IMG/VR virus record: IMGVR_UViG_3300031772_000146
Span: 1-34,541 of that record
DNA from: a virus
Direction: 5' to 3' (one strand)
Length of the DNA stretch: 34,541 nucleotides
Below the pieces are notes generated by a model. The model saw nothing but the letters and a program-made list of their open reading frames with translations. It was not told the DNA's origin and did not search any database. A program made the position numbers and the translations under genes. The stretch's first letter is position 1. The number at the start of each line of letters is the position of its first letter. Below are positions 16,755-24,509 of the stretch, piece by piece.

Positions 16755-17058
16755 TTTTTCTACGCTATTTCAAATTATCACATCTGTTTTTATTTTATTA
16801 TTGGGCTATAACCTGCAAAAAACAGACTACAGAAGGAAAAAACATGATAATCAAATGGCGCAATATTTATTTAATCTTACAAATTGTTTAGTAGTAACAG
16901 TTGACAGTGTCGCAGAAATAGCTAGCGAACTATCATCAGTTAAAAACGTTGACGATGTAGCTGGTGCTATAAAAGATTTGAAGATTGCTAGGAAAGAATT
17001 GGCGATATTCCAGCAAAAATTGGCGGCAGATCATATTGTTAGGGGGAGAAATGAATAA
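16744..17058 (+). CDS. Small membrane protein of the lysis cassette (XhlA-like position)
   Basis: I chose ATG 16744 (104 residues) with GAGGAG about 10 bases upstream; an in-frame TTG at 16735 is a possible alternative. It has one N-terminal membrane segment (LFQIITSVFILLLGYNL) and then a helical, charged domain. The layout, one membrane anchor plus coiled coil beside a holin, recalls XhlA-type accessory lysis proteins. No specific motif confirms that. Confidence 0.45.
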   Translation: MEIDFSTLFQIITSVFILLLGYNLQKTDYRRKKHDNQMAQYLFNLTNCLVVTVDSVAEIASELSSVKNVDDVAGAIKDLKIARKELAIFQQKLAADHIVRGRNE

Positions 17059-18259
17059 ATTTTATAAATTTATAGGGGTTTCTTACGTTTTTTTATTGGT
17101 ATTGTTGGCAGCATTGACTCATTTACATGTTATAGATTTAAAAATTTATGAATATATCAATATAAATAATACGTTAAATAATTTTTTAAAGATTTTACTT
17201 TATGCAATAAATCTATTTTTTATTATTAAAATAATTTCTAGAAGCAAAGATATTAAACATATTAAATATTTTTCTTTTTACATTTTGTTAACGCTGCCAC
17301 TGGTGTTTTTAGATAGTAAATTACAGTTTATACCAAGTTTTTTAGTACCTTTTTCAGCAATATTTTTCTTAAAAATGTTTAAAGAATTTGATAACTTGAC
17401 AATAAAAACGCTATTGCAAAGATTTGCTTGTTTTGCTATAATAACAAATATAGTTCAACTACTCATATTTTTTGTAAGATTTGGAGATTTTGGTGTTTCC
17501 AATATACAAAATCTAAATTTGAGAGAATACACTATTATATCTATTGATTTACTAGCTTACTATTTTATTTATTTGAAGGTGGTGATGACTAATGCCGCAA
17601 AGCCCGATTCCGTGGTCAATTTTTTTCTTGCCAAAGCCGACAGCATTTCAAAAAATGTTAGATTTAGCGAAGAAAGCATAATTCTTGACGGTTTAAAACT
17701 CCGTCAAAAAATAATTTTTTTAATTATGGTGTATAGTTATCAATTTTTTACGTTGTTTTTAGTTTTAGCGATAGGTATTATTAATAACAAATTTTATGAA
17801 TTATTAATAATGCTAGCAATGTTTTTTGTTGGTCGTTACATTTTAGGTCGTTCTTGGCATTCTGGAAAACTATGGATTTGTTCTATTACCACTTTTAGTA
17901 GTTTTTATATATTAACTTTATTTCCTATTAGCTTAAAATTTACTTTGCTTGGTGCCGTGTCTTTATCAGCTATTTTTACGTATGTACTACACAAAATAGC
18001 TGAAATTGAAGATGAAAACGCTGAATTAAGAATTATAAAAGCGTATATCAAAAACTTTGACATTGATAAAACTACTAAGGACGAATTAATAGATAGATGT
18101 ATGCTCGCTGGAATGTCGAGGGAAGAGACACTTTTGGCTGTGGAATTGTTTGTTGATAAAATCAACGCTAAAGATTTAGCAGAAAAATATCACATGGCAG
18201 TGTCAACGCTAAGAAATAAAAAAGTAGCATTTAAAAAAAGATTACTCAAACTATACTAA
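17051..18259 (+). CDS. Polytopic membrane protein with AgrB-like segment and C-terminal helix-turn-helix
   Basis: A 402-residue protein, start ATG 17051 after AGGGGGAG. Residues 1-178 have about six membrane segments. Residues 179-330 begin like AgrB peptidases (FSEESIILDGLKLRQK) and contain RYILGRSWHSGKLWICS, with His270 and Cys277 seven residues apart, the spacing of the AgrB catalytic pair. The R-x3-G pattern is present but the second Gly is lost. The last 60 residues (GMSREETLLAVELF, DLAEKYHMAVSTLRNKK) look like a sigma-region-4 or LuxR-type DNA-binding helix-turn-helix. An in-frame ATG at 17585 with GAAGGTGGTG directly before it could give a separate AgrB-HTH product. No AgrD-like pheromone gene was found nearby. 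Function unknown; the AgrB relation is tentative. Confidence 0.5.
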   Translation: MNKFYKFIGVSYVFLLVLLAALTHLHVIDLKIYEYININNTLNNFLKILLYAINLFFIIKIISRSKDIKHIKYFSFYILLTLPLVFLDSKLQFIPSFLVPFSAIFFLKMFKEFDNLTIKTLLQRFACFAIITNIVQLLIFFVRFGDFGVSNIQNLNLREYTIISIDLLAYYFIYLKVVMTNAAKPDSVVNFFLAKADSISKNVRFSEESIILDGLKLRQKIIFLIMVYSYQFFTLFLVLAIGIINNKFYELLIMLAMFFVGRYILGRSWHSGKLWICSITTFSSFYILTLFPISLKFTLLGAVSLSAIFTYVLHKIAEIEDENAELRIIKAYIKNFDIDKTTKDELIDRCMLAGMSREETLLAVELFVDKINAKDLAEKYHMAVSTLRNKKVAFKKRLLKLY

Positions 18260-18340
18260 ATAGTTTTTAAAGATTGATAATAACTATAAAAAAACTTACT
18301 CTTAAAATAAGATTTATTTATTTTTTGAGGAGGTTTTTTT

Positions 18341-18754
18341 TTGTTTAGTCAAAATGTTTTTACTGGTATTATTGACGATTCTGGCAACATTTGGGATTTT
18401 GTTGGTGGGCGGAAAAATGCTCAAATTGGAATTGATTTGCAAAAGGAACAAGCCTTACAAAAAGACTTAGTAGATTTACAAGAAATTGTTGACAACTATT
18501 ATAGTAAACTTGTAGAACTTGGTGTTATCACACGTCCAAAATCGGCGGAAGAGATAGCACAAGAACAAATCAATCTAATACAAAACAAACTAGATGAGCA
18601 AACTGCTATCAATTTAAGTTTAGTAGATACATTGCAAAAAATTAATGAAGATTTGAAAGAAATGAGGTCAGAAAATGGGACTTATGGACATGATAATAAG
18701 CAAAGCAGCTCCAGCACTCGGAAAAAACCAGACAGAGTTAAAAAGGGCGATTGA
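18341..18754 (+). CDS. Unknown helical protein, first gene of a small-gene cassette
   Basis: A 137-residue protein with a TTG start at 18341, eight bases after GAGGAGG. It has a mixed N-terminus (VFTGIIDDSGNIWDFVGGRK), a long helical middle, and a Ser/Lys-rich tail ending SSSSTRKKPDRVKKGD. It is cytoplasmic by appearance. It overlaps the next gene by 80 bases in another frame, which is unusual and suggests a tightly packed unit. I do not recognise the family. Confidence 0.6.
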   Translation: MFSQNVFTGIIDDSGNIWDFVGGRKNAQIGIDLQKEQALQKDLVDLQEIVDNYYSKLVELGVITRPKSAEEIAQEQINLIQNKLDEQTAINLSLVDTLQKINEDLKEMRSENGTYGHDNKQSSSSTRKKPDRVKKGD

Positions 18755-19025
18755 CGAAGGCAAAAAAATTATTGGCGGTATGCCGAATTCAATAGAGGGA
18801 GCCAAAAAAATCATGCAAGATAATAACATTCCTGCCGATTTTTTGGATAAAGCAGTTAATATTGTAACTCCTTTTAGCTCGATTTTTGGAGTAAAAAAAG
18901 AGAATATAATTAGTGATGTCGAAGCTCTGAAAGGGTCACAAAGTAATCAGCGTAAAAATATCGGGACGCAACGAACTCAAACCAACAAAAAAAATAACTT
19001 TAAATCTAAATATCCTAAAATATGA
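18675..19025 (+). CDS. Unknown small protein
   Basis: A 116-residue protein starting at ATG 18675 inside the previous gene (upstream AGAAATGAGGTCA gives a usable ribosome site). The first 80 residues are amphipathic helices (AIDEGKKIIGGMPNSIEGAK). The last 35 are a basic, Gln/Asn/Lys-rich tail. No membrane segment. Family not recognised. Confidence 0.6.
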   Translation: MGLMDMIISKAAPALGKNQTELKRAIDEGKKIIGGMPNSIEGAKKIMQDNNIPADFLDKAVNIVTPFSSIFGVKKENIISDVEALKGSQSNQRKNIGTQRTQTNKKNNFKSKYPKI

Positions 19026-19043
19026 AAATAGAGGTGTATCAAA

Positions 19044-19622
19044 ATGGCGTTTATGGCAGACCAAGAAAGTAATGTTGCAGCATTTGGTGGAAGTGGTGGG
19101 CACGGCATGTCTGGCTCGTGGTCTATGATTATACTGGTAATTGTAGTTGTTTGGTTATTATTTAAAGATAGTCATAGTGTTGGACACGCAGGAAACGGGA
19201 GTCATGATCTCGACTTTGGAAATTGTCACAATATTGGGGTTAATGTTAAGGACATGCCTGATTATTTAGTAGATAGAGATGTTTTACAATCGGCGTGTGA
19301 AACGAGAGCCGTCGCGTCAAACGAAGGCGACAAAACTAGAGCTTTAATCTCACATAATCAAGAAAGAGCAGATGACAAAGCATATCAACAATTAGTTATG
19401 CAAAGTTTACAGCAAGAAAATGCTATACAAACTCTTAAACTAGAAAATAATTTCCAAACTAGATTAGCAGTTTTAGGTAGTGAAGTTGAGCGTGGTTTTG
19501 CAGGAATTAACCACATCGCTGAAGGAATTAATTGCAATATGGTTAAGCGACCGCCTTATTATGCGGCTGGGTTTGTACCTTGCGGTGATTGCGTTCCGCC
19601 TGCTAGAGGTGCATGTATATAA
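19044..19622 (+). CDS. Gly-rich single-pass membrane protein with coiled coil
   Basis: A 192-residue protein. It has a Gly/Ser-rich start (FGGSGGHGMSGS), one membrane segment (WSMIILVIVVVWLLF), a His/Gly stretch, then a helical region (residues about 85-160) with long heptads (QQENAIQTLKLENNFQTRL). It ends in a Cys/Pro-rich tail with CGDCVPPARGAC. The same plan (Gly-rich head, membrane helix, coiled coil) is common in unassigned proteins of clostridial phages. The start is ATG 19044 after AGAGGTG; a terminator follows at once. Confidence 0.6.
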   Translation: MAFMADQESNVAAFGGSGGHGMSGSWSMIILVIVVVWLLFKDSHSVGHAGNGSHDLDFGNCHNIGVNVKDMPDYLVDRDVLQSACETRAVASNEGDKTRALISHNQERADDKAYQQLVMQSLQQENAIQTLKLENNFQTRLAVLGSEVERGFAGINHIAEGINCNMVKRPPYYAAGFVPCGDCVPPARGACI

Positions 19623-19630
19623 CAAAAGAC

Positions 19631-19661
19631 AAGGGTAGCTTTAAGTTGCTGCCCTTTTTTT
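19631..19661 (+). terminator. Rho-independent terminator
   Basis: AAGGGTAGC (19631-19639) pairs with GCTGCCCTT (19648-19656) with one G-T pair, followed by seven T (19655-19661). It lies between the Gly-rich membrane protein gene and the next ribosome site, and would reduce expression of the following small genes. Confidence 0.75.
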
Positions 19662-19676
19662 AAAAAGAGGTGCAAA

Positions 19677-19862
19677 ATGAATAAGTTGGTAATTGCTGTT
19701 GTAGCAGGTTTTTTTTTAGGAAACGACAAAGCTCGCAACGAATTAAGTAAGTTTATTAAATCTAGCACAACAAAAACGATAGACTTAATAAACAAAAATA
19801 AAGAAGATAGTGAGATTGATATTTTAGAATCAGAGGTAGGAGAAAGCAATGAGGTCAATTAA
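19677..19862 (+). CDS. Small membrane-anchored protein, YtxH-like start
   Basis: A 61-residue protein, AAAGAGGTG before ATG 19677. The N-terminus MNKLVIAVVAGFFLGNDKAR resembles YtxH-type proteins (short hydrophobic anchor followed by a charged helix). The tail is acidic. It contains no Cys, which argues against an AgrD-type pheromone precursor. It overlaps the next gene by 14 bases. Confidence 0.5.
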   Translation: MNKLVIAVVAGFFLGNDKARNELSKFIKSSTTKTIDLINKNKEDSEIDILESEVGESNEVN

Positions 19863-20127
19863 TTGCCCGCACCCGCCAAGAAAATACTATAAAAATGGTA
19901 ACAATAATAACCAAACTTTTGATATTTTAGCTATAGTTGCTTTGGGAATATCTATATATATCGCAAATTTAGGACGTCAAAACTTAGAATATAACAAAAA
20001 AAATTCAGAAACTAGTAAAATAATTTCTTCAGAATTAAAAAAATTAAATCAATCAACATTAATAAATGACATAAGATGTCATCTAAAAAAAGAGGAAGTG
20101 ACTAAAAATGATATTAATTCCCTGTAA
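19849..20127 (+). CDS. Small protein with central membrane segment
   Basis: A 92-residue protein, AGGAG before ATG 19849. A hydrophilic start (CPHPPRKYYKNGNNNNQ), one membrane segment (FDILAIVALGISIYIANL), then a charged helix. It overlaps the next gene by 20 bases. Family not recognised. Confidence 0.5.
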   Translation: MRSINCPHPPRKYYKNGNNNNQTFDILAIVALGISIYIANLGRQNLEYNKKNSETSKIISSELKKLNQSTLINDIRCHLKKEEVTKNDINSL

Positions 20128-20491
20128 TTTGAATATACATGCAGGAAATCAAGTGGAAATAGTTGTGCAAGATACAAATTTCCGTAACAAAGAAAAATGT
20201 TATTTACATTTTAAGTTGACAAGCGAGCTAATAAAAAAATTTGATACTTTGAAAGGAAACGAAAAAGTTATCATAAAAAATAACTTGGGCAGTTACGCAG
20301 TCGTTAACACACTAGCAAATATTTTTTATTCAGATATGCTAAGAATCGACAAATGTTATAATCTTTTTTACGGAACAGATGGAATAAACAATACTAAACA
20401 TTTTGTGGTTAGCAATCTATCTTGTTGTGCAAGACCGTATTGCCAAAATCCTACCAATCTAGAAGAAAAGCCTTTTTTGGAGGTGAAATGA
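20108..20491 (+). CDS. Unknown soluble protein
   Basis: A 127-residue protein starting ATG 20108 (GAGGAAG upstream). It looks beta-rich at the start (MILIPCNLNIHAGNQVEIVV) with several Cys near the end (LSCCARPYCQNP). Its tight overlap with the gene before suggests co-expression. Family not recognised. Confidence 0.5.
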   Translation: MILIPCNLNIHAGNQVEIVVQDTNFRNKEKCYLHFKLTSELIKKFDTLKGNEKVIIKNNLGSYAVVNTLANIFYSDMLRIDKCYNLFYGTDGINNTKHFVVSNLSCCARPYCQNPTNLEEKPFLEVK

Positions 20492-20495
20492 TCCA

Positions 20496-21047
20496 ATGGA
20501 AATAAATACGGAATTAAAAAAACATTTAGATGAAATCGTTACAATGTTGTCTAAAGGAGAAATTTGGCATAAAAAAGCAGCGAACGAATGCCGAAAAATA
20601 GGCATACGTGGCATGGGTCGCTATCATGACGAAATGGGAATAAATGACGCGATGGAATTATTTTATATTTGTAAAATAATATCCGACAAATTAAAACATT
20701 ATCCCGAAACTGACTATAGTCAGTTTGCAAAAGCGGAGACTTATACTATAAATAATCATGCTGATTTTAAGCGACATTTTGCGGTGTGGGACGAACACGA
20801 AAAAGAATTAATTAACAAAATAACTGCATTTTTGCCACATGCAATGGTTGACGTAGAACTATACGAAAAGCTAATACACATACTAAAATCAACGCAGAAT
20901 GAGAGATTCAGAGCGAACTTAGTCCGTGAATCTTTTGAATTCGGAAATTGGAATATGCAAGATATTAGCAATAAATCTATGATATTGCATGATTATTTTG
21001 AGCACCATTACAAAAATTTAGAACCAACCGATTTTAATATAGGGTAA
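20496..21047 (+). CDS. Unknown all-helical protein, His/Glu-rich
   Basis: A 183-residue protein, GGAGG upstream of ATG 20496. It appears all-helical with many His and Glu residues (EIWHKKAANECRK, HFAVWDEHEKELINK, LHDYFEHHYKN). The pattern is faintly like ferritin-type helical bundles, but I cannot place a proper E-x-x-H pair in two helices, so I leave the function open. It is followed after 4 bases by another helical gene. Confidence 0.5.
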   Translation: MEINTELKKHLDEIVTMLSKGEIWHKKAANECRKIGIRGMGRYHDEMGINDAMELFYICKIISDKLKHYPETDYSQFAKAETYTINNHADFKRHFAVWDEHEKELINKITAFLPHAMVDVELYEKLIHILKSTQNERFRANLVRESFEFGNWNMQDISNKSMILHDYFEHHYKNLEPTDFNIG

Positions 21048-21051
21048 TCAT

Positions 21052-21384
21052 ATGTTAACAAAAAATGACATCATAAAATTAAAAAAAGACGCAGATGAAA
21101 CTATTAATAATTTAGATATGTCAAAGTATAACAAAGATATGTTTATGCTGGCGGGTTCAGCTATTGCAATAAAAAATAATATTTTAGAAGAATCAGAAGT
21201 TAATATAAAAGTAAAAAAAAACGGATTTGATGATTATTTTAAAGAGGCAATAAATGCAATAAAAGAAGCATTGTCATTGTATGAAATTGCTGAAAAATCT
21301 GCATATACGCATGAAGACCTTGACAAATTAAAAACTTTTGATGGATATCTGGAACTTATACTACAAAAAAAACGGGGTTTTTAG
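21052..21384 (+). CDS. Unknown small helical protein, last gene of the cassette
   Basis: A 110-residue protein. It is helical and acidic (FDDYFKEAINAIKEALSLYE), with no membrane segment. Its stop codon lies within the hairpin of the terminator that closes the rightward late transcript. Like the gene before, it has no recognisable motif. The next genes point the other way. Confidence 0.5.
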   Translation: MLTKNDIIKLKKDADETINNLDMSKYNKDMFMLAGSAIAIKNNILEESEVNIKVKKNGFDDYFKEAINAIKEALSLYEIAEKSAYTHEDLDKLKTFDGYLELILQKKRGF

Positions 21385-21399
21385 CCTTGTTTTTTTTGT
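21363..21399. terminator. Terminator between convergent transcription units
   Basis: ACAAAAAAAAC (21363-21373) pairs perfectly with 21389-21399. The A-run and T-run arms let it act in both directions, which suits its place between the rightward cassette and the leftward small genes. Confidence 0.6.
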
Positions 21400-21463
21400 G
21401 TACATAAAAAACTTAGCTAAAAGTTTATCTTTTAACTAAGAAAATAATTACAATTTTTTATTG

Positions 21464-21562
21464 TTACCAAGGCAACGACCAGATTAAAAAAATAAACAAA
21501 ATGTTTGTTATTACTGCTGTAAAAATAATTGCATAAAGCTGCTTTTTATTTATATTTTTCAT
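21464..21562 (-). CDS. 32-residue single-pass membrane peptide
   Basis: ATG at 21562 (minus strand) shares its A with the stop of the upstream gene (TAATG), and GGAG lies about 9 bases before it. The product is almost all one membrane helix (LYAIIFTAVITNILFIFLIW) with a basic start MKNINKK. It is too short to be certain, but the coupling and ribosome site favour a real gene. Confidence 0.5.
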   Translation of the reverse strand: MKNINKKQLYAIIFTAVITNILFIFLIWSLPW

Positions 21563-21810
21563 TATTTACGCTCCTTTTTTTCATTTAAAAAACAAAAAAC
21601 GGCAAAAATTAATAAGTAAATCGGAAATTGGATTTGGAAATAATTAGGCATGTCAACAGTCATTACTAACGCTTGCCCAATAATTGCCAAAAAAAAGTAT
21701 ACTATTGTAAATAGATTTGCATTTTTTTTAAATACTAAATCAACTGATAAACCTGCAAATATTATTATTATACAAGTTGTATTTAATATATTGCCTATTG
21801 ATGATATCAT
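21562..21810 (-). CDS. Small membrane protein with three predicted helices
   Basis: An 82-residue protein, ATG 21810 after AAAGGAGAATTAAA. Three hydrophobic segments: ILNTTCIIIIFAGLSVDLVF, FTIVYFFLAIIGQALVM and FPIYLLIFAVFCFL, with a basic C-terminus. It belongs to a leftward set with the TM2 and Cys-repeat genes. Possible role in superinfection exclusion; no motif proves it. Confidence 0.6.
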   Translation of the reverse strand: MISSIGNILNTTCIIIIFAGLSVDLVFKKNANLFTIVYFFLAIIGQALVMTVDMPNYFQIQFPIYLLIFAVFCFLNEKKERK

Positions 21811-21827
21811 TTTAATTCTCCTTTTTT

Positions 21828-22055
21828 TTATTTTCTTAACGGCTGCCCCACGTTGTCACGGAAATTTCCCATTAAAATTTTTATAATATCAAGTCCCCAT
21901 CCAAACATAAAAAATCCGAAAGTCATCAAAAAAATTAAACCTTTAAAATATTTGCCTACATAAAACAAATGTAAACCTAAAAACCCACCAAAAAAACATA
22001 GTTTTAAAGCTGTTTTTTGGCTTTTGTCGCTTGTTTGCGTTGTATATACACTCAT
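21828..22055 (-). CDS. TM2-domain membrane protein
   Basis: A 75-residue protein, GGGAG before ATG 22055. It has the TM2 pattern: FFGGFLGLHLFYVGKYFKG, then a second helix (LIFLMTFGFFMFGWGLDII), ending in GNFRDNVGQPL. TM2 proteins are short two-helix membrane proteins found across bacteria, with no single agreed function. As a phage accessory gene it may alter the host envelope. Confidence 0.8.
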   Translation of the reverse strand: MSVYTTQTSDKSQKTALKLCFFGGFLGLHLFYVGKYFKGLIFLMTFGFFMFGWGLDIIKILMGNFRDNVGQPLRK

Positions 22056-22056
22056 T

Positions 22057-22275
22057 TTAATATTCTCCCTTTTTTATGCAATTTTCACAATTTTCACAAT
22101 GTTTACAATGTTTACAATGTTTACAGCCATTACAATTTTCACAATCATAACAATTGTAACAATTGTAACAATTTATCAAAGTTTTACTAGCTGCTTCCGC
22201 TTCTGCCTCACTAAATTTTTCTACGTTGAATTTGTTATTATTTTTGTCAATATAAAAATATTCGTCTTTTTTCAT
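22057..22275 (-). CDS. Cys-triplet-repeat protein, short paralogue
   Basis: A 72-residue protein, GGGGG before ATG 22275. The N-terminal head (EYFYIDKNNNKFNVEKFSEA) is shared with the proteins at 28880 and 29260. Then follow 11 cysteines at exact three-residue spacing (INCYNCYNCYDCENCNGC and on), ending at a short basic tail. It is driven by the consensus promoter just upstream and is the first gene of the leftward accessory set. Function unknown; the Cys ladder could bind metal or form a disulfide or solenoid structure. Confidence 0.75.
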   Translation of the reverse strand: MKKDEYFYIDKNNNKFNVEKFSEAEAEAASKTLINCYNCYNCYDCENCNGCKHCKHCKHCENCENCIKKGEY

Positions 22276-22304
22276 TTTAATCCCCCTTTTTTATTGTATA
22301 ATTT

Positions 22305-22333
22305 ATTATAGCATATAACTTTTTGCTTGTCAA
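22305..22333 (-). promoter_or_regulatory. Leftward consensus promoter
   Basis: On the minus strand, TTGACA (complement of 22328-22333), 17 bases, TATAAT (complement of 22305-22310). A perfect match to the sigma-A consensus; it would transcribe the Cys-repeat, TM2 and small membrane genes. Confidence 0.8.
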
Positions 22334-22347
22334 ACGATTTAGCTTTT

Positions 22348-23691
22348 TTAATAAAAATTGATATCAATAAATTTATTGTATTCTTTTTTAAATCCTAGTT
22401 TAATTTCGCCAACGGGACCATTCCGCTGCTTAGCGATAATTATTTCAATTGTATTTTGATCCTCGGTTTCCTTATCATAGTAATCATCTCTATATAAGAA
22501 TGCAACAATGTCAGCGTCTTGCTCTATACTTCCCGATTCTCTGATGTCAGACATAATAGGTCGTTTATCTTGTCGCAACTCTACGCCACGTGACAGTTGC
22601 GACAAAGCAATTATTGGAACATCTAGTTCTCTAGCAAGTCCTTTAAGCTGCCTTGATAGATCAGAAACTTCCTGCTGTCTATTTCCTGACTTGCTAGAGT
22701 TGCAGTGTATTAGTTGCAAGTAGTCAATAACTATCATGTCTAATGCGTTTTCCTGCTTCAATCGTCGTGTTTTTGCGATAATTTCACTAGTTTTTATACC
22801 TGCCGAATCATCAATATAAATGTTTGTTTTTGATAAACAAGCAACCGCCATAGTCAGGTTTTTCCAGTCATTGTCATCTAATTTACCCGTTCGCAGTTTT
22901 TGCAATTCTATGTTGCCTTCGGTCGCCAAAAGTCGCATTGCGAGCTGTTCCGCTGACATTTCCAAGCTAAATATTGCAACATGGTAGTTCTCTGGTTGCT
23001 TTGCCACATTTTTTGCAATATTTAAAGCGAAAGCAGTTTTTCCGACTGACGGACGAGCTCCGACAATAATTAAATCGCTTTTTTGGAATCCTGCAGTCAG
23101 ATTGTCTAAACTCTTAAAACCTGTTGCTAGTCCTGTTATTCCGCCTTTTTTCAGATGTAGTTGTTCGATTTTGTCGTAAGTGTCAAGCAAAACTTTTGGC
23201 AGTTTGTCAAATGTGCTTGTATTTTTTCTTTTTGCTACTGATAAAATTTTTCTTTCTGCGTCATCTAGCAATGTATCTAGTTCGTCTTGCCTAGTATAAC
23301 ACTCCTGAACTATTTCAGTTGCAACAGTCATAAGATGCCTCAACGTTGCTTTATTAAAAACTATTTCAGCATAATAACTAATGTTTGCTGCAGTAGGTAC
23401 AGCCATGGCTAACTCGGTTAAATACGACATTCCGCCAATTTCTTCTAAATAATTCTGGGACTTTAGTCGCTCTGCTACTGTAACAATATCCACACCTTTT
23501 TGCTCATCAAACAAAGCTTTCATACATGAATATACTCTTTGATGTGCAAGTTGATAAAAATCATCATCTTGTATAATTCGACTCGTTACCTCAAAAGATT
23601 TAGGCTCCAAAAAAATAGCACCTAAAACCGATTGCTCTGCCTCTATACTTTGCGGTGGTAAAAAATTACTTGCATTTTTATTTGTGTTCAT
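22348..23691 (-). CDS. dnaB: Replicative DNA helicase, DnaB family
   Basis: A 447-residue protein, AAGGAGA before ATG 23691. The N-terminal domain (LPPQSIEAEQSVLGAIF) binds primase. The RecA-like motor holds Walker A GARPSVGKT (residues 211-219), Walker B VIDYLQL (Asp323) and the late RESGSIEQDADIV and AKQRNGP motifs. It is full length for the family (about 450). It would unwind the fork after loading by the G39P-like protein encoded at 25927. The gene is transcribed leftward with ssb, opposite to the initiator and loader. Confidence 0.97.
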   Translation of the reverse strand: MNTNKNASNFLPPQSIEAEQSVLGAIFLEPKSFEVTSRIIQDDDFYQLAHQRVYSCMKALFDEQKGVDIVTVAERLKSQNYLEEIGGMSYLTELAMAVPTAANISYYAEIVFNKATLRHLMTVATEIVQECYTRQDELDTLLDDAERKILSVAKRKNTSTFDKLPKVLLDTYDKIEQLHLKKGGITGLATGFKSLDNLTAGFQKSDLIIVGARPSVGKTAFALNIAKNVAKQPENYHVAIFSLEMSAEQLAMRLLATEGNIELQKLRTGKLDDNDWKNLTMAVACLSKTNIYIDDSAGIKTSEIIAKTRRLKQENALDMIVIDYLQLIHCNSSKSGNRQQEVSDLSRQLKGLARELDVPIIALSQLSRGVELRQDKRPIMSDIRESGSIEQDADIVAFLYRDDYYDKETEDQNTIEIIIAKQRNGPVGEIKLGFKKEYNKFIDINFY

Positions 23692-23717
23692 CTAATTTTT
23701 ATCTCCTTCAAAAAATT

Positions 23718-24101
23718 TTAAAATGGTAATTCATCTTCTGCTATTTCTTTTAAAAAATCTGGTAATTCTGGTATATTTGTATTGCTTGTTTTTTTCTCTT
23801 TTTTAGTTTCGATAAAAGTTATATTTGTAATATTTACATAAGTTTTGACTATTTTAACAGATTCAGCGTTTACATAGCTGTTAGTTCTCAAACTGCCTTC
23901 AACCGCAATTCTTTCGCCTTTTTTGCAATAAGTTGTAATTAGTTCAGCTGTTTTCCCCCACCCAGTACACTCAAAAAAATCAGTTTCGTCATTTTTCCCA
24001 CCTCTTTTTACTGCCAAAGCAAAATTACATACTTCTGTATTTCCTAAATTTTTAAGCTGTAAATCGCGTGTAATGCGACCAATAAGCATTATTTTATTCA
24101 T
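23718..24101 (-). CDS. ssb: Single-stranded DNA-binding protein
   Basis: 127 residues from ATG 24101, chosen because GGAGG stands before it; the open frame extends 18 codons upstream. The OB fold is clear: MNKIMLIGRITRDLQLK, FALAVKRGG, DFFECTGWGKTAELI, KKGERIAVEGSLRT. The acidic tail ends DELPF, the usual protein-interaction tip of bacterial SSB. It coats single strands during replication and ERF-mediated annealing. Confidence 0.95.
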   Translation of the reverse strand: MNKIMLIGRITRDLQLKNLGNTEVCNFALAVKRGGKNDETDFFECTGWGKTAELITTYCKKGERIAVEGSLRTNSYVNAESVKIVKTYVNITNITFIETKKEKKTSNTNIPELPDFLKEIAEDELPF

Positions 24102-24450
24102 TTTTATTTCCTCCAAAAAATCTAGTAAATTTTTTATTAATTTTAATCTTTGCAAAATTATTATAGCTTACTTTTCTTGTCGTGTCAAACGTTGTACTAA
24201 AACTATCCAACTTTTTATATAAAACACTTAATTCTTCTAGTGTTGGACATGTTTTTGGGCATGTGTGAGGCTGTTTTGTATTGTCTTTTTTGTAGCAAAA
24301 TCTGGGACATGTATCTAAACAATCGTTTATAGCTTTCATCGCCTTTCTTTTTTGTGCACGCTTTTTTCTTTTTTTTGCAGCTAGTTTCTCAGATCTTTCC
24401 TCGATTTTTTTATTCGCTGCAATTATTTCTTTTTCCGTTATTTTTTTCAT
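24094..24450 (-). CDS. Small basic protein with Cys-Pro motifs
   Basis: A 118-residue protein, AAGGAG before ATG 24450, overlapping ssb by 8 bases. It is very basic in the first 40 residues (KLAAKKRKKRAQKRKAMK). It then has CLDTCPRFC and CPKTCP, four to six cysteines that could bind zinc. It is first in the leftward replication operon. Family not recognised; nucleic acid binding is likely from charge. Confidence 0.6.
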   Translation of the reverse strand: MKKITEKEIIAANKKIEERSEKLAAKKRKKRAQKRKAMKAINDCLDTCPRFCYKKDNTKQPHTCPKTCPTLEELSVLYKKLDSFSTTFDTTRKVSYNNFAKIKINKKFTRFFGGNKNE

Positions 24451-24480
24451 TTTTTTTCTCCTTTTTTTGATTATACTTTT

Positions 24481-24509
24481 ATTATATATTGCTTTTATGT
24501 AAAAGTCAA
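24481..24509 (-). promoter_or_regulatory. Leftward promoter for the basic protein-ssb-dnaB operon
   Basis: On the minus strand, TTGACT (complement of 24504-24509), 17 bases, TATAAT (complement of 24481-24486). The divergent gap 24451-24743 also holds the rightward promoter at 24674; between them there is only AT-rich sequence with no gene. Confidence 0.8.

Noticed and set aside
19677-19862. AgrD-type pheromone precursor to pair with the AgrB-like protein
   Set aside because: It has no Cys or Ser-containing peptide core before an acidic tail in the right arrangement; the start is YtxH-like instead.
20496-21047. Ferritin-like or encapsulated di-iron protein
   Set aside because: His and Glu are frequent, but I could not place paired E-x-x-H motifs in two helices.
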